From Filobasidium wieringae (lineage: Eukaryota; Basidiomycota; Tremellomycetes; Filobasidiales; Filobasidiaceae): a stretch of DNA of 64,000 nt. The position numbers were made by a program, and so were the translations under genes. Shown one piece after another: positions 44,801 through 56,200 of this stretch; positions within the stretch are counted from its first letter, which is position 1, and every line of letters begins with the position of its first letter. The stretch spans positions 4,287 to 68,286 of the forward strand of contig BCIV01000002.1 of the NCBI GenBank assembly GCA_001600055.1. Reading direction: 5' to 3'. Under the pieces are notes generated by a model. The model did not search any database. It saw nothing but the letters and a program-made list of their open reading frames with translations, and was not told where the DNA came from.

Positions 44801-47151
44801 GATCGGCATCATTGGGTTGCTACGGACGATACGATCTCTTCCTTTTCAACACGCTCATTATCTGGGGAGTATCTTGCTGTCCGCAATCGCGCGTGTCAAT
44901 TCCATCCAAGCGTCTGACGATCTTTGGAACACCATATTCGATGAACTCGGGGGGGTGTCTTTTCCCAGAACGCTGAACTACCTGATGTCGCGGCAAATGG
45001 CGGTGTTCTTTCGCTCTTGGTGCACAGTTGGTGGAGGTTTGATGGTATTGGAAAGTGACAACCTGACTATTAGAAGTCCGGGTGGGTCAGGTACCGATCA
45101 ACGGATTCATACTCCGTCCATTGGTCGCATCGATCTACATGTCCTTGCTGCGAGGGGACATGTCCCGGCTGTGGGGGATGAAGTCTGCGCTCTTGTGGTG
45201 ATACACTGGAATTCTCCATTGGCGTATCACCATGTACAGCTAGAGCGAGCCGACCTGAGAGCACTTCGAAAAGCTTTAAGCTCCTTTGTTGAGCATGTGA
45301 AGATCGTTGATGGAAGCATCTCAACGTACGCCAATATGGCCAGTCTCAGTGATACATTTGGGCCTCCCACTCAAGCATTCCCCGCACCTATCGACGAGAT
45401 CATGACCCCGCGCTGGCCTGTCATACATGACTATATCGAGCTATCATCGAGTGAGGATGACGAGGGCAATGCGCAGCAAGAGGAACAGGAGGAGCAGGAT
45501 GAGCAAGAGGATGATGCCATCTGGCGATGCTCGGGAACGACATTCTGCCCTCCAGCCTGCTCGTCGGTGGTTCACGAATGTTTGCTGGCTCATATTCCAG
45601 ATTACCGAACATTCAATGACACGCTTGACATCATGCACAAGATGAGAACGGCTAGGGGAATTCGTAGGGTCACGGATAGCGGTCTTATGGGTTATATGAT
45701 ACCGTCCAACACCTGGGACGACGAAGCTCACATGTCCGGCTTGCTAATGCCGGATGGGAGTGTCGCTCACCAGTGGATTGATGGATCACAGCTCATGACC
45801 TGTGTCTTCTTGCCACAAGAAAATGGACAGAGGTACGACCAGATATCTCCCGACCTACAATTGAGAGGTTTGCTCTGCATATTGAAGTACATGTCTATGA
45901 GGCAGAGCCAGACGGTCTACGGCCGGACGGGAGAGATCACTGTTCACCCAATAGAGAGACTGAATCCCCTACCAGCAATTTACAGGGATACAATCGGTCG
46001 TTCAGTTGAGGAAGCGCGTTATATAGTATATACGGGGTAAGTGTCTGTCTTAACGTCCGGTCTTCTTTCCCGCAACTTACCTCGCTTGCTGCAGTTTTGA
46101 TTTAGGTGGCCTTTGTCGCCCGCTACATCCGGGCCGAGTTAATGATCATTACGTTGTCCAGACGCCTGATTATGCCCGTGAGGGGATGGGTTGTCTATTG
46201 GAGGCTTACGACCGTCCATGGTTGAGAGAACTGAGGGACTGGGTTCACAATTCCCGTTCCGGACCTATCAGATGGAAACCAGGGTTCGAGGCTGTTGAGG
46301 CTGCTCAAGCTGAGGTGGGACCGCCTCATGATGTTGCGTGGCGCGATGAACCTATGTGGACGACTGACCAGGTTGCGATGATCGTACAAGCCACCTACCG
46401 GATGCCCTCGATCCCAGCGTTGCAAATCTTGCAGTTGCTGAAATGGCCAGGTGAGGCCATGAACTCCAGCACACAATCGGAATATTGCGGGTGGCATAGA
46501 ATATGGCGAATTCTACCAATGGATCACCGTATGGTGTTGGCTGTGGATTTTCAGGCAGTGCGTATTTGGAGTGAAGACCTCCGTCTGCTTAAGGAAGTGG
46601 CGTGTAAGGCTATCAGGAGGATAGATGTGGGTCCCTCGGGCGGTCAGATCAGACTGCGTATTGTCATCGGTCATGATGAGGAGGTCTCGTACCAATTGCA
46701 TTCTGACAGAGCGGTCACGTTCGACACCCTGCAGGGTTTCAGACGCGACCTTGCGATGTTTGTAGCAGTTGTAAGTATTGGATAGGGGTTCTCACCCCGA
46801 CTCGTTTCCCCACCACTTCATCTGCATCTGCACACACTCGTCTCACCATGCGTTTCTCAGACGGATTATGGCTCAATCGAGAGTGCTAGAGCCGGGCGCG
46901 GACGATGCAATCCGGCGTCAATTCTGGAAGCTCGTGACGCCGGGCGTACCGGAACGGTCCAGCCAAGCACCGTGAATAGAGTGCGGATAAGCGGGGGAGA
47001 AACCCAGATGGTGACAAGGACTGAACCACGACCTCCAGCTCCTCAGATAACCACCTCCACTTCCCCCCAATCGTTCTCCCTCTCCAAAGCTCCAGGTCGG
47101 AACAGTTCCCCCTCCCCGTACCTCCATACAAACATCGAGGGTATATCCTAA
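41820..47151 (+). CDS. giant accessory protein with N-terminal GIY-YIG-like motif and internal duplication
   Basis: Eight exons (41820-41943, 42038-42290, 42353-42710, 42785-43634, 43691-43834, 43894-46036, 46095-46770, 46861-47151) total 4839 nt, 1612 aa, in one frame. Residues 68-70 (GIY) and 88-90 (YVG) with Arg108 resemble a GIY-YIG nuclease core, though the spacing between the two motifs is longer than usual and the catalytic Glu is not certain. The middle has no known motif. An acidic tract (SSSEDDEG, then EEQEEQDEQEDD) lies near residue 1091. Sequences near 599 and 987 recur in diverged form near 1157 and 1465, which indicates an internal duplication of 400-500 residues. Without the last exon the frame stops at 46783-46785 (1520 aa). 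The stop at 47149-47151 is only 5 nt before the next gene's ATG. No transposase, reverse transcriptase or integrase is visible. Confidence 0.65.
43622..43710 (+). repeat. triplicated short segment that forms intron 4 of the giant gene
   Basis: Copies start at 43622 (30 bp), 43652 (26 bp, diverged) and 43678 (30 bp), each with the core ATACAGGTACA. The first and third are 56 bp apart and each holds AG/GT. Removing 43635-43690 as an intron restores the reading frame. Confidence 0.85.
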
Positions 47152-47272
47152 CAACCATGTCTTCTAACGGTAAGTCGTCTGCGACCCTTGAGGGAAAAAC
47201 AAGGACTGAACCACGACCTCCAGCTCCTCAGATAACCACCTCCACTTCCCCCCAATCGTTCTCCCTCTCCAA
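47014..47272 (+). repeat. 74-bp direct repeat at the island/alpha-galactosidase boundary
   Basis: Identical 74-bp segments lie at 47014-47087 and 47199-47272, offset by 185 bp. Both read in the frame of their gene as TRTEPRPPAPQITTSTSPQS and on to FSLS. The first is in the predicted last exon of the giant gene, the second at the start of the GH36 gene. Weaker similarity continues on the 3' side (CCGTACCTC in both). Confidence 0.95.
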
Positions 47273-49468
47273 CCCGTACCTCTCGTACGTCTTCCATGTC
47301 GGACCGGACGGCGATCTGATACACGACCACTTTGGTTCATTCACCGACCAAGTCCCACCCACCGTGCCCCTGACGGATGGAGGATGGGGTACCGTCCTCT
47401 CCCGCTCAGCCAGAGAACTGGGTGATCTCGGCCGAGGAGATTTCCGCATTCCCACTCTAGTCGTGCGTAAACCGAGTGGGAACCGGACCTTGGGATTGAA
47501 GTACGAATCCTACGACTCTTTCCCGGGGAAGAAGAAACTACCCGGGCTCCCTGCGACGTTCGGGAGCGAATCGGAGGTATCCACTCTGATCGTCCAACTT
47601 CGAGATCCCCTGAGTGAGATCCGTGTGAGACTCTCCTACTCGATCTTTCACCGGCACCCCGCGCTGGCCCGTAGTATGGAGGTGATCAATGAGAGTTCCG
47701 AGGAGGTGGTCATCGAACGGGCGGATAGTTGGGGTGTGGATTTACCTAGTGAGGAATGGGAGATGAGGGGATTGAGTGGGGATTGGGCTAGGGAGATGGG
47801 TCTTGTCCGACGACCCGTGGAGATTGGAATTCAAGGGCGAGTCCGAGTCATCCCTTCCACAACTCTCTGGATCTCACAATTAACCTCCCGTTTTCACCTT
47901 CCCCCCTTTTCCCTTGCAGATTCGCCAACTCGACCGGCTACTCTTCAGCACTCCACAACCCCTTCCTCTGCCTAACCTCACCCTCGACGACCAACACTCA
48001 CGGGAAATCATACGGGTTCTCTCTAATCTATACCGGATCGCATCACGCCCAGGTCGAACGCAGCAGCACGGGACTCACTAGGGTCGCCATGGGAATCAAT
48101 CCGGAGACGTTCGAATGGGTCCTCCATCCCGGCGAGGGGTTCGTCACTCCCGAATGTCTGGGGGTGTTCGAAGCGGACGGGGGAATGGGGGGGATGAGTC
48201 GGACCTTCCATCGGGTCTTTAGGGAACACCTTTCTCGTTCCCCGTGGACCGGGCGGGTTAGACCGGTGTTGATGAATAATTGGGAGGCGACTTATTTCAC
48301 CTTCACTCAAGAAAAGATCCTTCAGATCGCCCGGACCGGGGTGGGGTTGGGTGTGGAGTTGTTCGTACTGGACGACGGATGGTTCGGAGTGGCTCATCCT
48401 CGATTGAGCGATGATGCCGGGTTAGGGGACTGGGTCCCCAATCCATCCCGATTCCCCGATGGGTTGGAGCCGTTCGTACGGGAGATGACGGGGATGAGGA
48501 CGACAGCGGGGGAACAGGTTAGGTTTGGGATTTGGGTGGAGATGGAGATGATCAACCCTTCTTCCGAGTTGTACGAGCACCACCCCGATTGGGCATTACA
48601 TTCCGGATCGTATGATCGGACGGAACAGCGTAACCAACTCGTCCTCGATCTCTCCCTGAGGGAAGTTCAGGATTATATCATCGGGAAGATGGACGAGATC
48701 CTTTCCGTCCCCGGGATAGGGTATATCAAGTGGGACAACAACCGGGCGATGCACGAGGTTCAGGATCTGAGGACCCCTCATGCGTACATCCTAGGGCTCT
48801 ATCGGGTCCTGGATACGCTCACTACGAAATACCCTGATGTGCTCTGGGAAGGTTGCGCGTCGGGTGGAGGAAGGTTCGACCCGGGTCTGCTACACTATTG
48901 GCCTCAACATTGGACGTCTGATAATACGGACCCCATCGATCGACTGTCGATCCAGATGAACGCGAGCTTGGTCTACCCCCCGAGCTGTATGGGCGCTCAC
49001 GTCTCGGCCAGTCCCAATCATCAGACGGGGAGAGAAACGCCGTTGGAATTCCGAGTCCATGTGGCCCTGATGGGAGGATCGTTCGGGTTCGAGCTAGATT
49101 TCGAAAAGTTTGTGGAGGAGGAGAGGAAGCTCGTGCCCGGGTATATCGAGTTGAGCAAGAAGATCAGTCCGATCGTCGTCGCAGGAGATCTATGGAGGTT
49201 GGGGCAAGGGAACTCTCCTTCTGCCCTATTCGTCACTCCCGATCGGAGCAAGGCGGTGCTGTTCGCTTTCCAAATACGGGGCAAGATCAATTGGATCAAT
49301 CCTGCGATCGTCTTGCAAGGGTTGGACAAGGGCAAGAGGTATAGGTTGGAAGAGGAAGGACGAGAGGACGTTGCTTACAGTGGACAGACGTTGATGAGTA
49401 TCGGATTGAGTTTGGGGTTGAAGAACGACATGGCGAGTCGGGTGATCTTGTTGACGAGTGTAGAGTAG
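47157..49468 (+). CDS. GH36 alpha-galactosidase
   Basis: Two exons (47157-47836, 47920-49468) total 2229 nt, 742 aa. The intron has a GC donor (GG/GCGAGT) and restores GIQG-FANSTGYSSALHNPF. GH36 landmarks: SYVFHVGPDGDL at the N-terminal beta-sandwich, ELFVLDDGWFG, LGDWVPNPSRFP, FGIWVEMEMINP, GYIKWDNNR (nucleophile Asp), GCASGGGRFDPGLL, and WTSDNTDPIDRL (acid/base Asp). No signal peptide is present, so it is probably intracellular. It hydrolyses terminal alpha-1,6-galactose (melibiose, raffinose). The first 30 residues are low complexity and include the 74-bp repeat shared with the upstream gene. An in-frame GTAAGT after residue 5 could also be used as an intron. Confidence 0.93.
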
Positions 49469-49750
49469 AGTGCGGCAGTGGCAAGTGGCGGGTGGCGCGA
49501 GTTTCAGGTTGTACGAGTGTGTTTGTAACGGTTGTGCCAAATGGAAGCGCAAAGATTCGTCATACCTACCGGGCACCGTGACTGCGCTTGTGTCAGTGTG
49601 CAATTGCTTCCGATGATCAATCGCCGTGATAAACGAACAAACGACAGCTCAGCTTCGTTTCGTTCAAATACTCGAAACCCTCGAATTCGCTTCATCCACT
49701 TCGACATCGCCGCCACCGCCACATCCACCACACACACCGCACCACCGACC

Positions 49751-50584
49751 ATGGCTTCCATCATCCAGTCCGCTGTATCCTCCGCAACCGCCGCTGCCCA
49801 CTCGGCAGTAGCTTCCCTCGCCGCCGCAGCCCAGATCAAAGTGGGCGATGCCGTCCCAGACGTAACCGTAAAGGTCAACTCTCCCACCGAGACCTTGAAC
49901 TTTTCAAAGTTGACCGGCAAGAACGTCATCGTCTCCGTCCCCGCCGCTTTCTCTCCTAGTTGTTCAGAGATCGTGAGTCGACTCGGTCCTCCGCGAGCTG
50001 TCCGTCGAGAACCGTTACTCATACTGTCAAGACGCTCTACAGCAAGTCCCCGAGTACATCTCTCGATACGAAGAGTTCTCCTCCAAGGGAATCCAGAACG
50101 TCTACATCTTGTCCGTCAACGACATCTTTGTCATGAAAGGATGGAAGAAAGACCTCGAGTCCAAGTCCGAGGGTGGAAAGGAGACCAAGGTCATCTTCGG
50201 TACGTCTTGCGGTCGCATCGCTTTTCCTCCTCTTAGCCTCTTACTGACCTCGCTTGCCTTGCTCTGCTCACCACCCCGTAGTCGCCGACGACATCGCCTC
50301 CTTCTCCTCATCTTCCGGACTCATCTTCGACGCCTCTCCCCTCCTCGGAGGACCCCGTGCCAAGCGTTCCGCCATGGTAATCGAGAACGGAAAAGTCCTC
50401 CACGTCGCCGTAGAGGACGAGCCTCCTCAGTAAGTAACCCTCTCAAATCTCATTCTCTCACCACCGCTTGATTTCCTACCATTCAATCGGGATCACGACT
50501 GATCAAACTGTTTTCTTTTCTTCTCTTTTCGTTTCTCACAGGGTCACCGTCTCCTCTGCCGACTCCGTCCTCAAAACCCTCTGA
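49751..50584 (+). CDS. PRX5/Ahp1-type atypical peroxiredoxin
   Basis: Four exons (49751-49972, 50043-50199, 50282-50429, 50542-50584) total 570 nt, 189 aa. An Ala/Ser-rich N-terminus of about 28 residues precedes IKVGDAVPDVTVKV. The peroxidatic Cys lies in VPAAFSPSCSEIQVPEYI (the family usually has PGAFTPxCS). YILSVNDIFVMKGW follows, and the C-terminal region has GLIFDASPLLGGPRAKRSAM and VTVSSADSVLKTL. It reduces hydrogen peroxide and alkyl hydroperoxides. The N-terminal extension could target mitochondria or peroxisomes; this is not clear. Confidence 0.92.
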
Positions 50585-51822
50585 ATCGCCCGCTCAAACA
50601 AGTTGTAGGTATACAATCAAACGAAAAAAAGAAACGGTCCCCCGCTTTTGATGCTGAAGAGAACGGTACTCGGAACGGGGAGATGTTGAAAGTCGATCGG
50701 GGGAAAGGATCGGGAAGAAAGCTTGAATGGGTCTGGGTTTGGGTTTGTAGATGCACCATTCCAATGGGATAAATTACGTTGATCGACGTTATGGGTCCTC
50801 GGTGTGGACCTCGGGATTACGCTTTGACGTGTGGGGTGGTGGAGGATGAACAGGTGAGAGTGGGTTGAGAAGGATTGGAGCTGAATGATCGTGGATGATC
50901 ATTCAAGGCGAGCCATTCTGAATCGAGTGACTCGATAACGACCGAAAGAACTTTCCTCACAGGTCAATCTGATTGTGAACTGCAAGTCCCGTTCTCGCAT
51001 ACATGCATGCTCTTCACAACCGATACATCGCTCAAACTCCTTTTCATCATTTACGTCAATAAATGAGCGGACAGTAAACGTTCTCTTTCTGTCTGCCTGC
51101 ACGGATAGGAACTGTCCCTGTACGCAGCACAATAAACTTTCCATCACTTGCACCCAAAAGGTGTGTTATCCTTCCTTGATAACCTGGGATCGATACGGAA
51201 ATTTAGAGGCAAATCAATTACCAAAGTGAAAAGAGCCAACAAACCTTCAGAACGATATCCCATATAATCCAGCAAAGCGTCTTCCATAGCCATTACCATT
51301 GCTGAAATAGGTCCATCAAACCAACCACGTTTGTTCACTGAGGAAGAAGAAAAGCGATGACTGTGATTGATCGCATCCACACCATAAGGCAATAGGATCG
51401 ACAAAATGGAATACGGTGATGCAAAATTTACAGAGGTTGCGCTATGAAAGAGAAGGACTTGCGCCGGTATGCAACCGATTGAGCGATTGAGGATTATATC
51501 TGGCAATGGTGTTTGTAAAGCGATGATCGCCATCACTGCCTGCTGGATGTATAAGCTGGTCGTGTTCTGTCAGCGAAGCGTTCCGGTCCGTCTGTTCCTG
51601 GAGTGGTTCTAATTTCAGATGCCTGCCCACAATTCTGGGCGACGAAGAACCAATGCACTTGTAGCATGCGAGGTCACCCTTCATCCGCCGTAGACTTTGA
51701 ATCGCACTCCGGCCTCGAAGCGTTCTCTGTGATCTTGTCGATAATAATAGCACCCCATATGATAGAAGATACAACAACCCAAGTCCAGCCGTTAGGTACA
51801 CCTCTTGCTCGACAACGCTCGA
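50585..51822. other. intergenic region with a possible membrane-protein remnant
   Basis: On the minus strand, about 51560-51250 reads as a clean hydrophobic frame (YIQQAVMAIIALQTPLPDII, then SPYSILSILLPYGVDAINHS and MVMAMEDALLDYMGY). A second frame just past the VPS2 stop (51825-51672) reads GWTWVVVSSIIWGAIIIDKI. They may be exons of a small membrane protein or leftovers of a decayed gene. No start codon or full splice chain could be fixed. Confidence 0.35.
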
Positions 51823-52939
51823 TCAATTCCTTTTAAGACTGTCTAATCTCGCTTGAAGAGCGTCCTCGTCGGACATCCCACCTGAACCTCCGGTACCTGA
51901 TGTTGGTCCACCAAAGGTAGGCCCAGAATCTCCACCCAGAGCCATCCCCTCTGCTACAGGTTGACGATTTGTCAAAGAAGGAGCCGCTAGTGGGTTACTG
52001 GAAGGGGTCTCTCCGAGCTAAAACAGAGTTGCTCGTCAACATAACGTCCGCACTACTCGGCTGGTGAGAGCACTCACCATCTGTCCGGTACTGATACCGA
52101 TCTCGTCGAGGACCTCTTTGAGGATCTTGTCCCCTTCCTCCTCTTCACCTTCACCCTCTGCTTCGTCATCCATCACATCATCAACCGCATCGCCCATCAT
52201 CTCTTCCTTCATGTCCATTGTTTGCGATTCCTTTTCGAACTCGTTCATGATACGCTGGATCTGAGATGCATGAAGAGCGTAAATGCCGATTACTGTTACA
52301 GTATCAAATTCGGCTCACTTGAGGCAGATTCAGCGACCGGTTCATCTGTCCCATAGCCTGTGAAGCTCGGGTGCAAGTCAGCTTCATCCAAAAGGTCTGC
52401 CGTCATATCAGCTCACTTTCGTCGCTCCTTTCATGGCCACCGCCATCTGTTCATTACTTCTCAAAGCTTGCATACGTAACGAAACAGCCTGAAGTTGTAC
52501 TCTCATCTGAGTGAATTTCTGGATGTATCGCCGCGTCCGTACGAGATCCTTGGCTTGGATCTTGGCTGCCGACTGTGAATGAACGAAACATCTTAGTTGG
52601 TGATTTTGTTTTGAAAGCGGAAACCTAATCGCACCATCTGACCAGACTTTGCACTCTTCTTGATATCCATCACCAGCTTCTTCTCCTGTGGATTCCAAGA
52701 TTCTTGTTTAGTGAAGAACTACCAAAATCTACAAAGGACAGCTAGCTCACTTGCGCTTCCAGTTTGGTTCTCTCCCTATCTAATTCCCTTTGAGCCTTCT
52801 GTAACGTCCTCTGATGTTGACGCAATCTCTCAGCGGGAGTCACCCGTTTCCCGAAGAGCATATCCTATATAGGAAGATTAGTCTTATCGCTTGCTATCAA
52901 AAGGCTTGGCTCTGTTCTACGACTAACCAGCACCTGCAT
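51823..52939 (-). CDS. VPS2: ESCRT-III subunit Vps2/Did4 (CHMP2)
   Basis: The start MQVLDMLFGKRVTPAERLRQ is the typical Vps2 N-terminus; the first exon is only MQVL, with the intron ending just before DMLFGK. A long basic coiled coil follows: HQRTLQKAQRELDRERTKLE, IQAKDLVRTRRYIQKFTQMR, LQALRSNEQMAVAMKGATK. Then AMGQMNRSLNLPQIQRIMNE leads to the acidic autoinhibitory helix (DDVMDDEAEGEGEEEE). The C-terminus DEDALQARLDSLKRN is a clear MIM1 motif for binding the Vps4 MIT domain. It caps ESCRT-III filaments in multivesicular-body sorting and membrane scission. Six or seven exons are needed. Confidence 0.93.
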
Positions 52940-53248
52940 AATTGTAATGAATATTTGCCTGCCTCAATTGTGTTCGACAGCTGTCGACAGTGAAAGTGAA
53001 CTTGTGACAGGAAAAGCAAGAAACGCTGGCTGATCTGGGTTATCTATCTGCGATCGGAGACGAGGCCGGGGGATTGCTCATATCGCCAGACCTCGGACTC
53101 GTCGCATGGGTCTGATCTAGCACGACGGTCAGTCAGTCATCATGAGTGGTTCATATTTGCTTCATGCCCTATGCAATTCTATAATACAGTCTCATCGAGA
53201 GAGATAATGCTTTGACTTTATATTTCACTTGTGACCAAGTCCGGCCGA
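52940..53248. other. short intergenic region upstream of VPS2
   Basis: 309 bp between the VPS2 start and the CLU1 stop. No supported gene or repeat. Confidence 0.5.
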
Positions 53249-56200
53249 CTATCGCTTGGCACCGGTCCTCTTCTTCCCACGAAGAGCGTTCTTTCCCCTG
53301 TTTTTGCTGGACGAACCTTCCTTGGTCTGACCCTGGATATACTTGACGAGAGCATCCACATCTACGTCACTGGGGAGTCCTTGTTCGTTTGCCGAGAGCT
53401 GGTCTGGCTGACCCTGCTCAGTAGCAGCGGCTCCTTGGTTGGCAGCATTGACGCTAGCGTTAGTCTTGCTTCCGGTTGATATGGGAGCAGCTTGTCTGGC
53501 TTGCTGAAGCGCTCGGATCTGTTCCAGCTGCTTCTTGGCAGCTTCCTGTTGTTTCTCGCTCTGCTCGATCGCGCCGCTCAGGATCTCGTAGTTCTTCGCA
53601 GCCTCCTTGGCCTGAACGTCTTCAGGACCGAGACGAGTCCTCAAGATATCGCTTGCCGTCTTTGCGCACTCTGCAGCCTTTTTGATGTCCCCGTTGAGGA
53701 AATGAGCCTGAGTCAACTGGTTCATGGTAGTACCAGCCAACATGTGAGATGCGCCGAACAAGGCGCAAGAGATTCGATAAACTTCGTCAAGGATGACGAT
53801 GGAAGCGGCATGACGGTTCTGGGCTTGCAATACAACGGCGATGTGGATCTGCAAAGATGTAGACCGTTAGCATTATAGTCAACGGATCGCTCTTCCCATG
53901 TACAGCTTACCAGAATCGAAGGCAACTCTGGGTGATCCCTTCCGTAAACGACATCCCACAAGTGCAAGATGTGTTTCAAGATCCTCAAAGTAGCATTATG
54001 ATCTCCCTGAACGTTCTCAAGCATCGCCAAGGTGAAGTAATACCCGATAGTTTCCGAGTGGTGTAGACCCAGAGTACGCTCGGCAGCCATAATAGCCTGA
54101 CGCTGCAATTTGATCGCGGTCGCCACGTCCAAACCGGCCGTAGCGTCGCCCTCTTTCTCTTCCGCATTGAGTTGCTGGATCTTGATTCGTACGAGTTGAT
54201 GGATAGTCACGGCGTACTGGTTGTAGGCAGCGGAAACCTCGGGGTGAACGACCTGGTGAGTCTGCTCAAACATGTTGATACCCTCGAGCATAAACTCGAG
54301 ACCAAGGGAAAGGTCGCCCCGAGCGATGGTGGTTCGACCAGCCTCGAAGATCTCCTCGGCAACGGCGGCCTGCGGAAGAACGGGTTAGCAAGGAATGAGT
54401 GAGCCATGAATCGCACACGCTTACCGAGGGTGCAGCACTCTTGACGACTGGCAACAATACAAGAATGTCGGAAGGCTCGAAAGTGGTAGCACGGAAGGTG
54501 TTGGTAGCGTTCTTTCCCTTCTTGCCCTTCTTGGCCTTGTCGGCGTCTCCCGCGGAGGCATCCTCGTTGGAACCGATGTACTCGTACTCGCGCTGACTCA
54601 ACTGGAAAGCGATACGAGTGGCGAGCTCCTTCAAAAGCTGGGGCTTGCGCATAGTCTCGGTAAAGTAGCTGGGATCCAAATTCCATCTGAATCGCTGTGC
54701 GACCTCGTTGATGATCTCGGACCTGACGCTCTCGGGAGTAAGCTGAGTATATGCGGGAGCAGCGACATCCTGGAAATCGAGCGACTCGTATTCCGCAACA
54801 GGGCTACTGTTCTTGTCGGATCCCAAGAGACAGTTCAAGAAGTGCGAGACTGCACAAGCGCTGTTCTGAGCGGACTGTCCGTGTACCAAACGACGGAGGA
54901 TGTGCTTGCTGGCTCGGAAGACCATCTCTTGCTGAACGATGGCAACGATAGCCTTGAGGTGACCGACACCTTCACCTTCGGAAGTGGTGATATACTTGTC
55001 AATGTGAGCCATCAAGTGACCCAGGTACCTGATGTTGATACCCTTGGAGTGCAAGTGCCTGGAGAGAGAGACACCGTCCATGATTCCCAAGGTGTTGCTG
55101 GCGATCACGTCGAGCACGACGGAGGGTACGACGACGGATCGCAGGAAGATCGAGGCGTCCCTGACCGCCTTGATGGAAGGATCGCTCTCATCGATCTGGG
55201 TAGAAGGCTGGAAAGTAGCATCCCCGTTCTCGGCATCAGCCTTTACGGGCTGATCGACGAAAGCGTCCGCGTTGAACCTCAAGTCGAATCGAGGGGTCTC
55301 GGCGTCAGAAGCTACTTCGGCGGGCTTGTCGGTAGCAGCCTCCTCGGTCTTGTTCTCGCCATCCTCCTTGGTCTCGGTGGCAGCCTCAGCAGCCGCCTTG
55401 TCCTTGGATTGCTGGTTACGCTCAGCTTGAACCTTTCGGGCCCATAGCTTGAGCTCATGCTCCCAGTATCCCTCCAACAATTCCGGTCGCAAGAGCACAA
55501 CCCGGTGAGGGTAAGCGACGCCTTCCTTGGCGCCCTCCTCGTTGGTAGCCATGACCTTTCCATCGACGTCCTTTTGCAAGAACTCGACGTCGACGGGACT
55601 CAACCGAGGTAGATCGAGCAAGTACCTCCTCCCGTCGGACCCTCTCAACCCCTTGATATCGACGCTGGTCCAGAAATCGTATTCCTCGCCCTTGGCGTCC
55701 TTCATCTTGTGCAGAGCCAACCTCTGGGCGGAAGCGACCTTGGCCATGACCCTGTGCATTCCAGCGTCCCAGTGGAGCTTGTCGATACCGCCTTCGGAAT
55801 CGCATCCATAGATGATCAAGTAGTTCTCGGCATCGGTCGAAGCATCGGTGATGGGGTCGGCAGGGACGGCCTGATCGGTCGAAGTTTCCCTGGAATGACC
55901 GTTGACCTTTACCCAATCCTCCTTCTCCTTTTCAGTCTCCGGCTTGACCTCGTCCTTCTCCTCGGTCTCATCAACATCGTCCTTCCTCCTGCTGAAGATC
56001 CCGGGCAGGACGCTCTGACAGACCCATCGCTCTCCCTGCCAATCGACAACGGTATGACCGAGCAAGTAAACGTTATCGATGTCCAACCTGTTCATCATCC
56101 TAACCCCGGCAGCATCCTTGGCATGAGAGATCCTAGCCGCCTCATCCCCACCCAAATGCGTGTAGGCATCGACGCTGTTGACCCCCTTGGTGAAGAAGAT

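Noticed and set aside
37918..47151. Island as a standard DNA transposon or retroelement
   Set aside because: I found no terminal inverted repeats, long terminal repeats, reverse transcriptase, integrase or DDE transposase motif, and no target-site duplication.
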